Positions 47,135 to 55,534 of a stretch of DNA of 64,000 nt are shown piece after piece. The translations under genes and the position numbers were made by a program. How positions within the stretch are numbered: the stretch's first letter is position 1; every line of letters begins with the position of its first letter. Source of the stretch: CBDBJR01 sp965206445 (GTDB taxonomy: Bacteria > Pseudomonadota > Gammaproteobacteria > Arenicellales > Poriferihabitantaceae); assembly GCA_965206445.1 (NCBI GenBank), contig CBDBJR010000002.1, positions 3,162,001-3,226,000 of the forward strand. The letters are read 5' to 3'. The notes under the pieces were generated by a model. It made no database searches. It was given only the letters and a program-made list of their open reading frames with translations, and was not told the DNA's origin.

Positions 47135-47211
47135 TGGCGGAGCGGACGGGACTCGAACCCGCGACCCCCGGCGTGACAGGCCGGTATTCTAACCAACTGA
47201 ACTACCGCTCC
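47135..47211 (-). tRNA. tRNA-Asp (GTC)
   Basis: A 77-base cloverleaf on the - strand, 5' acceptor GGAGCGG pairing with CCGCTCC near the 3' end. The anticodon loop reads CTGTCAC, giving anticodon GTC. CCA is encoded. It closely matches the E. coli tRNA-Asp sequence. Confidence 0.97.
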
Positions 47212-47218
47212 CGGATAA

Positions 47219-47294
47219 TGGTGGGCACTGCAGGGATCGAACCTGCGACCCTCGCCTTGTAAGGGCGATGCTCTCCCAGCTGAGCTAAGCGCCC
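47219..47294 (-). tRNA. tRNA-Val (TAC)
   Basis: A 76-base cloverleaf on the - strand with acceptor GGGCGCT / AGTGCCC (one G-T pair). The loop CTTACAA gives anticodon TAC. CCA is encoded. It is seven bases from tRNA-Asp and directly downstream of hupB. Confidence 0.97.
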
Positions 47295-47305
47295 GGGCAA
47301 ACGAG

Positions 47306-47578
47306 CTAGTTTACCGCCTCTTTAAGTCCTTTGCCAGCCTTGAACTTGGCTACCGTACCCGCCGGAATGGATATCGTCTCGCCAGTGCGTGGATTGCGCC
47401 CGGTACGAGCAGCACGCTGGCTGACCGAAAACGTACCAAAACCGAGCAACGAGACCGTATCACCCGTCTTCAAAACCTGGGTAATCGAGCTAAACACCGC
47501 TTCAACCGCATTCGTCGCATCCACTTTTGCCAGGCCCGTATTGGAGGCGACCGCCTCAACCAAATCTGCTTTATTCAT
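47306..47578 (-). CDS. hupB: DNA-binding protein HU-beta
   Basis: A 90-residue histone-like protein. The start MNKADLVEAVA, the GFGTFSVSQRAARTGRNPRTGE arm region and the C-terminal AGKGLKEAVN are standard HU features. It follows lon on the same strand, as in most gammaproteobacteria, and precedes tRNA-Val and tRNA-Asp. Confidence 0.97.
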   Translation of the reverse strand: MNKADLVEAVASNTGLAKVDATNAVEAVFSSITQVLKTGDTVSLLGFGTFSVSQRAARTGRNPRTGETISIPAGTVAKFKAGKGLKEAVN

Positions 47579-47924
47579 CGTAAGAGTCTACTCCCGTTTT
47601 ATCATATTGAAAGTTAACAACACCATTGTGCGTTTTACCGAACCGATAACCGCCCTTCACCCGCTTGCGCGCTTTTCTCACCCGCAAAACCCCGAGATTA
47701 TTTGACGCCACCAGACCATCGCATCGTGCATTCGCTATTGGCATTTCAACCCGGTGGCACAACTCGCCGGGCAATGTAGCATATTCACGCACGGCGACCA
47801 AAAGCTATTTTACCCTGCCCGGCGTGTTTCCCCAACAGCAACACGCCATTTTTTGTATCCGACCTATCGCACGACACCGCCGGCGAATATCCGGCCCGGC
47901 GGCCGCATAATAACAGACATTCCG
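47579..47924. other. 346-base gap between lon and hupB
   Basis: No gene is supported here. It holds the hupB promoter region and the lon 3' region. A GC-rich inverted repeat (CCGCCGG at 47877-47883 with CCGGCGG at 47896-47902) lies just after the lon stop. A second, terminator-like hairpin at 47821-47855 points the other way. Confidence 0.6.
47821..47855 (+). terminator. Terminator-like hairpin on the + strand
   Basis: An 8-bp stem (GGCGTGTT / AACACGCC, loop TCCCCAACAGC) is followed by ATTTTTTG on the + strand. All nearby genes are on the - strand, so no obvious transcript would use it. Confidence 0.45.
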
Positions 47925-50351
47925 CTAATGCGCCGTGGGTTTGGGCAGCGACTGGGGTCTTTTTTTCGTTGTCGGTTTCTCGGCGGCTCGCTTGGCCACG
48001 GTCGCCGGCAGCGGCGTCTGCTGCAACGCAAGCTCGATCACCTCATCAATCCACCTGACCGGCTTGATTTCCAGCCGCGCGATCACTTTCTCGGGAATAT
48101 CACGCAACTCCCGGCTGTTTTCATCCGGGATCAGCACCCGCTTAATGCCCGCCCGATGCGCGGCCAGCAGCTTCTCCCGCAGGCCGCCGACCGGCAATAC
48201 TTCCCCGCGCAGCGTAATTTCACCGGTCATCGCCACGTTCGACAACACCGGAATACCCGTCAGCGCCGACACAATCGCAGTACACATGCCGATGCCCGCA
48301 CTCGGGCCGTCTTTCGGCGTCGAGCCCTCCGGAACGTGAATATGCACATCCTGATTTTGATAAAACTCGCCGTCGATACCCCACGCCAGACTGCGACTCC
48401 TGACCACGCTGATTGCCGCACTAATCGACTCCTGCATCACGTCGCCCAGTTTACCGGTAAAGACATGCTTGCCCTTGCCCGGCATGACGACGGTTTCAAT
48501 CGCCAGTAATTCACCGCCAAACTCGGTCCAGGCCAGCCCGTTGACCTGCCCCACCTGATCGGCCTGCTCGCTCTCCAGCCGCCGAAAACGCTTGGCGCCG
48601 AGGTAATCCTCCAGATCTTCCGGCATCACATCAACCGGGCCACCGCATTTCTCCAGCAGCAGTTTCTTGACCACCTTACGGTATATCTTGGCAATCTGAC
48701 GCTCCAGATTGCGCACCCCGGCCTCGCGTGTATACGAGGCGATGATTTGTTTGATCGCCGGGCCGCTCAGATTGACCTCTTTCTCCTTGAGGCCGTTATG
48801 CTCACGCTGTTTTGGCAGCAAATACCGATCAGCGATCTCGTGCTTTTCCTCCTCGGTATAACCGGGTATACGGATAACCTCCATGCGATCCAGCAGCGGG
48901 CTGAGGATGTTCAGCGTATTGGCGGTAGCGATAAACATCACATCCGACAAATCGTAATCGACCTCCAGATAATGATCGACAAAAGCATGATTCTGCTCCG
49001 GGTCCAGCACCTCGAGCAAGGCCGACGAGGGATCGCCGCGAAAATCCATCGACATCTTGTCGACCTCATCCAGCATAAACAGCGGATTTTTGGTTTTCAC
49101 TTTGGCCAGATTCTGCATGATCTTGCCGGGCATCGAGCCGATATAGGTCCGCCTGTGACCGCGAATCTCCGCCTCATCCCGCATCCCGCCGAGCGACATG
49201 CGGATAAATTTGCGATTGGTTGCCCGGGCGATTGATTTTCCGAGCGACGTCTTGCCGACACCCGGCGGCCCGACCAGGCACAAGATAGCCGCTTTTGACT
49301 TCTTCACCCGCTGCTGCACCGCCAGATACTCCAGCATCCGATCCTTCACCTCTTCCAGGCCGTAATGATCGTCATCCAGCGTCTTTTGCGCCTGGGCCAG
49401 ATTCCTGGAAATGCGCGACTGCTTTTTCCACGGCAGCGCGACCAGCCAGTCAATGTAATTGCGCACCACCGTGGCCTCGGCCGACATCGGCGACATCATG
49501 CGCAATTTCTTCAGCTCGCCCTCGGCTTTTTCCAGCGCCTCAGTGGGCATGCCGGCTTCTTTGATCTTGCTCGTCAGCTCCTCAAGCTCGTTGGGCACCT
49601 CATCCATCTCGCCCAGCTCTTTTTGAATCGCCTTGACCTGCTCATTCAGATAGTACTCGCGCTGACTCTTCTCCATCTGCTTTTTAACCCGGCTGCGGAT
49701 GCGTTTTTCCACGTGCAGCAGGTCGATCTCGGAGTGCATGACGCCAAGCATATGCTCCATCCGCTCGTGCACCCCCAGAATCTCCAGCATCTTCTGCTTG
49801 TCTTCGTTTTTCAGATTCAGATGCGCCGCGATGGTATCGGCGAGCCGCCCGGGGGCGTCAATCCCGGCCAGCGAAGTCAGAATTTCCCGCGGGATTTTCG
49901 AATTCAGTTTAACGTACTGCTCGAACTCGGCGGACAGCGTCCGCACCAGCACCTCGGTTTCACGCGACGACGGCACGTCATCCAACAGCAGTTCGGTCTC
50001 CGCAATAATACAGCTTTGCTCATCATCGGCATCGTGGGTATAGCGCAAAATCCGCGCCCGCTGATCGCCCTCAACCAGCACTTTCACCGTATCATCCGGC
50101 ATCTTCAGCATCTGCAACACACTGGCAACAATGCCTATGCTATAGATATCATCGGTTGTCGGGTTGTCCTGCGTCGCGTCTTTTTGCGCCACCAGCAGGA
50201 TGCTTTTACCGTCCTCCGTCGCCAGATCCAGCGCCTTGATCGACCGTGCCCGCCCGACAAACAGCGGCACGACCATGTGCGGAAACACCACCACGTCGCG
50301 CAGCGGCAAAACCGGCAATTCGACGATGTCAATGGGCGAATCAGTCATCAA
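47925..50351 (-). CDS. lon: ATP-dependent protease La
   Basis: An 808-residue Lon protease. The N-terminal LON domain (LPVLPLRDVVVFPHMVVPLFVGR), the AAA+ module with Walker A GPPGVGKTSLG and Walker B FMLDEVDK, and the protease domain with the catalytic Ser in PKDGPSAGIGM and Lys about 40 residues later are all complete. The C-terminal tail is Lys/Pro-rich. It degrades misfolded and regulatory proteins. The normal neighbour clpX is separated from it here by about 1.1 kb of AT-rich inserted sequence. Confidence 0.97.
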   Translation of the reverse strand: MMTDSPIDIVELPVLPLRDVVVFPHMVVPLFVGRARSIKALDLATEDGKSILLVAQKDATQDNPTTDDIYSIGIVASVLQMLKMPDDTVKVLVEGDQRARILRYTHDADDEQSCIIAETELLLDDVPSSRETEVLVRTLSAEFEQYVKLNSKIPREILTSLAGIDAPGRLADTIAAHLNLKNEDKQKMLEILGVHERMEHMLGVMHSEIDLLHVEKRIRSRVKKQMEKSQREYYLNEQVKAIQKELGEMDEVPNELEELTSKIKEAGMPTEALEKAEGELKKLRMMSPMSAEATVVRNYIDWLVALPWKKQSRISRNLAQAQKTLDDDHYGLEEVKDRMLEYLAVQQRVKKSKAAILCLVGPPGVGKTSLGKSIARATNRKFIRMSLGGMRDEAEIRGHRRTYIGSMPGKIMQNLAKVKTKNPLFMLDEVDKMSMDFRGDPSSALLEVLDPEQNHAFVDHYLEVDYDLSDVMFIATANTLNILSPLLDRMEVIRIPGYTEEEKHEIADRYLLPKQREHNGLKEKEVNLSGPAIKQIIASYTREAGVRNLERQIAKIYRKVVKKLLLEKCGGPVDVMPEDLEDYLGAKRFRRLESEQADQVGQVNGLAWTEFGGELLAIETVVMPGKGKHVFTGKLGDVMQESISAAISVVRSRSLAWGIDGEFYQNQDVHIHVPEGSTPKDGPSAGIGMCTAIVSALTGIPVLSNVAMTGEITLRGEVLPVGGLREKLLAAHRAGIKRVLIPDENSRELRDIPEKVIARLEIKPVRWIDEVIELALQQTPLPATVAKRAAEKPTTKKRPQSLPKPTAH

Positions 50352-50617
50352 AAAATACTCCGAAATACGTCATCATAATCACGCGACAGTGCCTGTTCAA
50401 TGCGACAGGCGGCGCCAGCATACCACAACTACAGGTTGATTTGCCCATCGCAGCGACAAATCGCACGGCGATTTTCAGGCAACCCGGCACTCCCTAATCA
50501 TGTCCAACGGAGCTGGCAACGCCGTCCTCTCTACTGCCATTTTCCCACCTTTCGGGACTGCATGCATGAAATTTATCCATAAAAAATAACAGTATACGTG
50601 GTTGATTTCAAATGAAT
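50352..50617. other. lon upstream region
   Basis: This 266-base stretch has no supported gene. It should contain the lon promoter (- strand). A -10-like TATGCT with an upstream TG is seen in the - strand near 50420. No sigma-32 element of good quality was found. It is the left part of the enlarged lon-clpX gap, which goes on to the decayed Cas12a sequence. Confidence 0.5.
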
Positions 50618-50667
50618 TTATTTTTTTCTGTCTGAGGAAACGCCGGTTTGGCGTGTGATTTTCCTGT

Positions 50668-50686
50668 ATCTACAACAGTGGAAATT
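50668..50686 (-). CRISPR. Single Cas12a-type CRISPR repeat core (relic)
   Basis: On the - strand these 19 bases read AATTTCCACTGTTGTAGAT. The well-known Francisella Cas12a repeat core is AATTTCTACTGTTGTAGAT, so only one base differs. The change turns the middle U-A pair of the UCUAC/GUAGA stem into a C/A mismatch. The orientation is that of the adjacent cas12a remnant. Only one repeat is visible; no second copy was seen within several hundred bases, so there is no array left. Confidence 0.7.
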
Positions 50687-51429
50687 AACCGGTTGAGCGG
50701 GGAGTCCACCCAGGACCCGATTGTATTCGTCGACGCCGGATTGAGAAAAAAAGTTTAAACAGTTTTCAGGTTCGAAAAACCGGTCAGGTTTTTTCCCGAA
50801 TGATTTTTCTACTTGTTTCAATTCCGCCTCAAAATCCCAACCTTCTGCTTCCAATTCATCTGCTACTTCTCTCTTTCCAGGCGACTCTTTAATTCTCCTC
50901 CAATTTTCCGCATTTAAGAAATGAAATGACAGTTTTTTTCAAATAGTCGGTGTGCGATAGAAATAGAAATGGGTTTTTCTTTATTAGTTGCATATATATT
51001 GTTGGCGCGATTTTTTTGGAATCCTGTAAAGATAGGCATGAAATTTATCAAAGAAATCGAAAATACGATGTAATTCATTTTCTGAAAGCGGCTCTCCATT
51101 TTCCCCGGAAACTTGAATTTCTCCGTCTTCATATCCGCCGTTTCAAAATTGGGAAAATACTATCCGAATACAACAGCTTAACGCCTGCATATTCTTTCTT
51201 CCAGTCATTAGCCGTTTCATCGAACACCTTCCCTAATGTTTTCATCAGGCTCTTTTGCTTATTTTGAATAATCTTTTTGATTGTTTTTTCTTGTTTTCCA
51301 GGCTTCATAGTAATCATCCATATCCTTCTTGGAAAATTTCTCTTTTATGCGCTTACCACTCAAAGCCCCTTTGATAAATCTTCGATGCACCTCGTCCAGC
51401 ATCTGCTTCACTACCTTATAGTTAAATGC
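50687..51429 (-). pseudogene. Decayed 5' part of a Cas12a (Cpf1) gene
   Basis: On the - strand, four or more short frames joined by frameshifts read in order like the N-terminal (REC1) part of Cas12a. First comes NYKVVKQMLDEVHRRFIKGA with DDYYEAWK; then KKEYAGVKLLYSDSIFPIL; then FFDKFHAYL and, one frame over, TGFQKNRANNIY with EKPISISIAHR, matching the Cas12a pattern FTTYFTGFxENRxNMY...STSIxYR; then ENWRRIKES and a last frame ending NFFSQSGVDEYNRVLGG, matching the Cas12a 'LTQxGIDxYNxIIGG' element. The first ~50 residues and everything after residue ~290 are missing. The frame then runs into a Cas12a-type repeat. The region is AT-rich, unlike lon and clpX. Confidence 0.75.
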
Positions 51430-51464
51430 GTGTTTTTATCATCGCCCCGCTTAGGGACTCACCA

Positions 51465-51487
51465 CCCCGGTCAGACTCAAACCGGGG
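51465..51487 (-). terminator. Hairpin after clpX
   Basis: A 7-bp stem (CCCCGGT / ACCGGGG) with a 9-nt loop begins about 12 bases after the clpX stop codon. There is no good U run, so it may be a weak terminator or a 3'-end stabiliser. It marks the boundary between the native clpX unit and the foreign AT-rich sequence. Confidence 0.5.
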
Positions 51488-51499
51488 AGGCGCTACGGG

Positions 51500-52786
51500 T
51501 CAGGATGCAGAAAAAGCGCTGGCGGCGGCCTGTTTGCGGTCTTCTTCGTAGACATACAGTGGCCGGGCGTTTTCGGTTATCACGGCGTCTTCGACAATGA
51601 CTTTTTTGACGTTGTCGATGGACGGCAGCTCATACATCGTGTCGAGCAGCGCCTGCTCCATGATCGAGCGCAGGCCGCGCGCGCCGGCTTTGCGCTCCGT
51701 GGCTTTTATTGCGATTTGCCGCAGCGCTTCGGGCCTGAACTCCAGTTCGACGCCTTCCAGTTTGAGCAGTTTTTGATATTGTTTGGTGAGCGCATTTTTC
51801 GGCTCGGTCAAAATCCGCACCAGTGAATCCTGGTCCAGCTCTTCGAGTGCGGCCACCACAGGCAGCCGGCCGATAAATTCGGGGATCAGGCCGTATTTGA
51901 TCAGGTCTTCGGGCTCCAGTTGCTGCAGCAGTTCGTCGGAGCGATCGTCGGCCGATTTTTGCTTGATTTCGGCCCCAAAACCAATGCCCGATTTTTCGGT
52001 TCGGGCCTGGATGACTTTTTCCAGACCGGCAAATGCACCGCCGCAGATGAACAGGATATTGCGGGTATCAACCTGCAAAAATTCCTGCTGCGGATGCTTG
52101 CGCCCGCCCTGGGGTGGAATCGAGGCGATCGTGCCTTCAATCAGTTTTAGCAGCGCCTGCTGCACTCCCTCGCCGGAGACGTCGCGGGTAATCGACGGGT
52201 TGTCCGATTTGCGGGAGATTTTGTCAACCTCGTCGATATAGACAATGCCGACCTGCGCCTTTTCGATTTCATAGTCGCAGGTTTGAAGCAGCTTTTGTAT
52301 GATGTTTTCGACATCTTCGCCGACATAGCCGGCCTCGGTCAGCGTGGTCGCGTCGGCGATCACAAACGGGACGTTCAACTGCCGCGCCAGAGTTTCGGCC
52401 AGCAGGGTTTTACCGGAGCCGGTCGGCCCAATCAGCAGGATATTGCTCTTGGAGATATCCACTTCCAGCGCCGCCGCTTCGTGCTCTATGCGCTTGTAGT
52501 GGTTGTATACCGCAACCGCCAGCGTTTTTTTCGCTCTTTCCTGGCCGATAACGTAATCATTCAGGATCGCATGGATTTCCCGCGGATTGCGAAAGCGGCC
52601 ATCCGAGGGCTGATCACTGGCGTCGCTTACCGCTTCTTCGCCAATGATTTCATTGCACAGATCAACGCACTCATCGCAGATCAGCACCGCTGGCCCGGCA
52701 ATCAGCTTGCGGACTTCGTGCTGGCTTTTGTCACAAAACGAGCAGCGCAGCGGCTTGTCGCTTTTGGTTGGGGTTTTATCGGCCAT
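51500..52786 (-). CDS. clpX: ATP-dependent Clp protease ATP-binding subunit ClpX
   Basis: A 428-residue AAA+ unfoldase partner of ClpP. The zinc domain has CSFCDKSQHEVRKLIAG and CDECVDLC; Walker A is GPTGSGKTLLAE, Walker B IVYIDEVDKI, and the sensor/arginine-finger region GARGLRSIMEQ follows. Length and ends are normal. It lies about 100 bases downstream of clpP on the same strand. Confidence 0.97.
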   Translation of the reverse strand: MADKTPTKSDKPLRCSFCDKSQHEVRKLIAGPAVLICDECVDLCNEIIGEEAVSDASDQPSDGRFRNPREIHAILNDYVIGQERAKKTLAVAVYNHYKRIEHEAAALEVDISKSNILLIGPTGSGKTLLAETLARQLNVPFVIADATTLTEAGYVGEDVENIIQKLLQTCDYEIEKAQVGIVYIDEVDKISRKSDNPSITRDVSGEGVQQALLKLIEGTIASIPPQGGRKHPQQEFLQVDTRNILFICGGAFAGLEKVIQARTEKSGIGFGAEIKQKSADDRSDELLQQLEPEDLIKYGLIPEFIGRLPVVAALEELDQDSLVRILTEPKNALTKQYQKLLKLEGVELEFRPEALRQIAIKATERKAGARGLRSIMEQALLDTMYELPSIDNVKKVIVEDAVITENARPLYVYEEDRKQAAASAFSAS

Positions 52787-52892
52787 GGATCGAACGCATC
52801 AGGGGGTTAAGATTGCCGGGTTTGGGGTAATTATGCAACCCCGCACAGCCCGGCGGAATTTTTGACGGACGGCCTCCGGCGGCAGGGCGATT

Positions 52893-53531
52893 TTAGTCGC
52901 GCGTGCTCAATACCGAATCGATTAGCCCATACTCCGCCGCCTGCTGCGCATCCATAAAATTGTCGCGGTCGGTATCGGCTTTGATCTTGTCGATCGACTG
53001 GCCGGTATGGCTGGCGAGAATTTTGTTCAGACGTTCACGGCTGCCGAGTATTTCACGGGTCTGGATTTCAATGTCGGCGGCCTGGCCCTGTGAGCCGCCC
53101 ATCGGTTGATGGATCATGATGCGCGAATGCGGCAGGGCGTGGCGTTTTTTGGCCGCACCGCCGGCCAGCACCAACGCCCCCATACTGGCCGCCTGGCCGA
53201 TGCAGACCGTACTGACGTCGGGCCGGATGAACTGCATCGTGTCGTAAATCGCCAGCCCGGAACTGACAATCCCGCCCGGGCTGTTGATATACAGCGAGAT
53301 GTCTTTGTCCGGGTTTTCCGATTCCAGGAACAACAGCTGCGCCACAATCAGATTGGCCATCTGATCCTCCACCTGCCCGACTAGAAAAATCACGCGCTCT
53401 TTGAGCAGCCGGGAATAGATATCGAATGCCCGTTCGCCTCTGCCGGTGGTTTCGACAACCATGGGAACCAGCCCCAGGTTTTGCGGCGGCGATGCTTGTC
53501 CGGTTATGGGGGCGGCTATGGGAGTTTTCAT
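52893..53531 (-). CDS. clpP: ATP-dependent Clp protease proteolytic subunit
   Basis: A 212-residue serine protease. The catalytic Ser is in IGQAASMGALVL, His in RIMIHQPMGG and Asp in the TDRDNFMDAQQA region. The N-terminal propeptide is short and the mature part begins LVPMVVETTGRGERAFDIYSRLL. The Met at 53531 was chosen; the open frame extends upstream into the trigger factor end without family character. It forms the clpP-clpX unit. Confidence 0.97.
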   Translation of the reverse strand: MKTPIAAPITGQASPPQNLGLVPMVVETTGRGERAFDIYSRLLKERVIFLVGQVEDQMANLIVAQLLFLESENPDKDISLYINSPGGIVSSGLAIYDTMQFIRPDVSTVCIGQAASMGALVLAGGAAKKRHALPHSRIMIHQPMGGSQGQAADIEIQTREILGSRERLNKILASHTGQSIDKIKADTDRDNFMDAQQAAEYGLIDSVLSTRD

Positions 53532-53622
53532 ACGTGTTTTCCAGCGACCGAGGGTCGGATGTGTTTCGGCACCCCGGAGGGCGCCCGTTTGCGGGTGAAT
53601 GATAGCACGCCCGGGGCGGTGG

Positions 53623-54924
53623 CTAGTCGGCCTCATCGGGGCGCATAAACTCTTTGAATGAAAGTGCGGTCTCGGTCACGTTGGCGGTTTTCAGCATCGC
53701 CTCCACCAGCTGATCTTCGAGCACCATCGATTCGACCTGCTGCAACTGCTCCGGCGTGGAATAGCAGCTTTTCACAAACGCGTCGGCATCGTCATAGCCG
53801 GTGGCCAGTTCATCAATGCGCGTTTTCACGGCACTCGGCTCGGCCTTGAGCTGCTGCTGTTCGATCACGCCGCGAATCAGCAGCCCGGTCGCAACCCGCT
53901 GCTGCGCCGCCGCCCGATATGTATCGCGCGGCAGCTCCCGATGCGGCAGACCCTGCGCTGACAGCTGCTGGTTGAGGGCGGCTATCGCGCGGTCGATTTC
54001 CTCCTCCACCAACGCTTTGGGGGTGGGAAGATCATACGCTTGCTGTAGCGCCTGCAATACACGGTCGCGCTGCGTGACGCGCAGCCGGGCGGATAATTCG
54101 CGCTGCATACTGGCTTCGATTTCTTCGCGCATGCGGGTGACGCTGCCGTCGGCGATGCCGAGCCTGGTCGCCAGCGCACCGTCCGGCAGCAGTTCGACCG
54201 TTTCCACTTTCTTGACCGTGACGTCGAATCTGGCCGTTTTGCCGGCGACTTCTGCGCCCTGGTAGTCGTCGGGAAACACCAGCGTCACCTGCTTATTATC
54301 GCCGGCGTTGACCCCGCACAGCGCGGTATCGAACGGCTCCAGCATCTGCCCCTCGCCGAGGATAAACGCAAGATCGCGCGCCTGGCTGCCGTTGAACGGT
54401 TGATTGTCGATAGTGCCGTCAAAGTCCATCGTCACCCGGTCGCCGAGCGCAGAGGCGGTTTGTTTTTTGGCATGATGGGGGTGGCGGCGGCGGATAGTTT
54501 CAAGCGTGTCATCGATATCCCGGGCGACGACCCGACAAACCGGTTGTTCAATCTCCGTGCCCGCCAGCGTGATGGCCGGCATTTCGGGGAACAGCTCAAT
54601 CGTTGCAACGTAGCGAAAATCCGTGTTCGCATCGAACGGCTGCGGCTCAACCGACACCAATCCGGCGGGGATGATTTTCTCCTGCTCCAGGGCGGCGCGG
54701 TAGCTGCGATTAATCGTATCGCCGATGACCTCGTCCGTCACCTGGGCCGAGTAGCGCTGCCGGATCACATTGCCCGGCGCCTTGCCCGGTCTGAACCCGG
54801 GGATGCTGGCCTGCCGTGCGACTTTTTTCAGGCGCTCGTCGATTTGCCGACTGATCTCCTGAGCCGGGATAGAGATCGTGAGTTTGCGCTCGATGACGCC
54901 CGACTCTTCAACCGAAACCTGCAT
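53623..54924 (-). CDS. tig: Trigger factor
   Basis: A 433-residue ribosome-associated chaperone with peptidyl-prolyl isomerase activity. The ribosome-binding signature GFRPGKAPGNVIRQRY is at about residues 43-58, the FKBP-like PPIase domain near 150-240 (LGDRVTMDFDGTIDNQPF, VTLVFPDDYQG), and the helical C-terminal domain follows. It is the first gene of the tig-clpP-clpX-lon-hupB block. Confidence 0.96.
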   Translation of the reverse strand: MQVSVEESGVIERKLTISIPAQEISRQIDERLKKVARQASIPGFRPGKAPGNVIRQRYSAQVTDEVIGDTINRSYRAALEQEKIIPAGLVSVEPQPFDANTDFRYVATIELFPEMPAITLAGTEIEQPVCRVVARDIDDTLETIRRRHPHHAKKQTASALGDRVTMDFDGTIDNQPFNGSQARDLAFILGEGQMLEPFDTALCGVNAGDNKQVTLVFPDDYQGAEVAGKTARFDVTVKKVETVELLPDGALATRLGIADGSVTRMREEIEASMQRELSARLRVTQRDRVLQALQQAYDLPTPKALVEEEIDRAIAALNQQLSAQGLPHRELPRDTYRAAAQQRVATGLLIRGVIEQQQLKAEPSAVKTRIDELATGYDDADAFVKSCYSTPEQLQQVESMVLEDQLVEAMLKTANVTETALSFKEFMRPDEAD

Positions 54925-55054
54925 TATGCAATAGAGAGTTTTTGTAGTTGTCTGCCATTATACCCGTCAGCCCGGTCGCCTGCCGGACTATCGACCGCCC
55001 GGCGACCGGCACCGGCATCGGTCGCATGACACGACCGGCGTCCACACCCGCCAA

Positions 55055-55139
<85 letters not shown>

Positions 55140-55192
55140 CTGTGCGCCACCGGCCGCTATGGCCGCCGACCGCCCGCTTACCCGACCGGCGC

Positions 55193-55268
<76 letters not shown>

Positions 55269-55378
55269 GATTGCACACCACCGCTTGACGCGATGGCATT
55301 ATAGACGCAGGTTGCCGGCAAAATACATTCTATTCGCGCTGTCCGGCAGCGGCTGCCCGTGTGTGCCGGCACTAAAAC

Positions 55379-55455
55379 TGGGGTGAACGATGGGGCTCGA
55401 ACCCACGACCACCGGAATCACAATCCGGGGCTCTACCAACTGAGCTACGCTCACC
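55379..55455 (-). tRNA. tRNA-His (GTG)
   Basis: A 77-base tRNA on the - strand including the extra 5' G typical of tRNA-His, opposite C73. The loop TTGTGAT gives anticodon GTG. CCA is encoded. Confidence 0.96.
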
Positions 55456-55534
55456 ATAAAACCACCTGTATCCTGAACCCGGGGCCTGTATTCACCGCCC
55501 CGCATTCTCCAACAACATGCGCCACTCGAGTAAG

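Noticed and set aside
50638..50686. A functional CRISPR array
   Set aside because: Only one repeat core is visible, its stem is broken by a mismatch, and no second repeat is found at spacer distance on either side.
50914..51317. Independent small toxin/antitoxin-like genes in the lon-clpX gap
   Set aside because: The short frames line up in order as pieces of one Cas12a-like protein split by frameshifts, so they are better read as one pseudogene.
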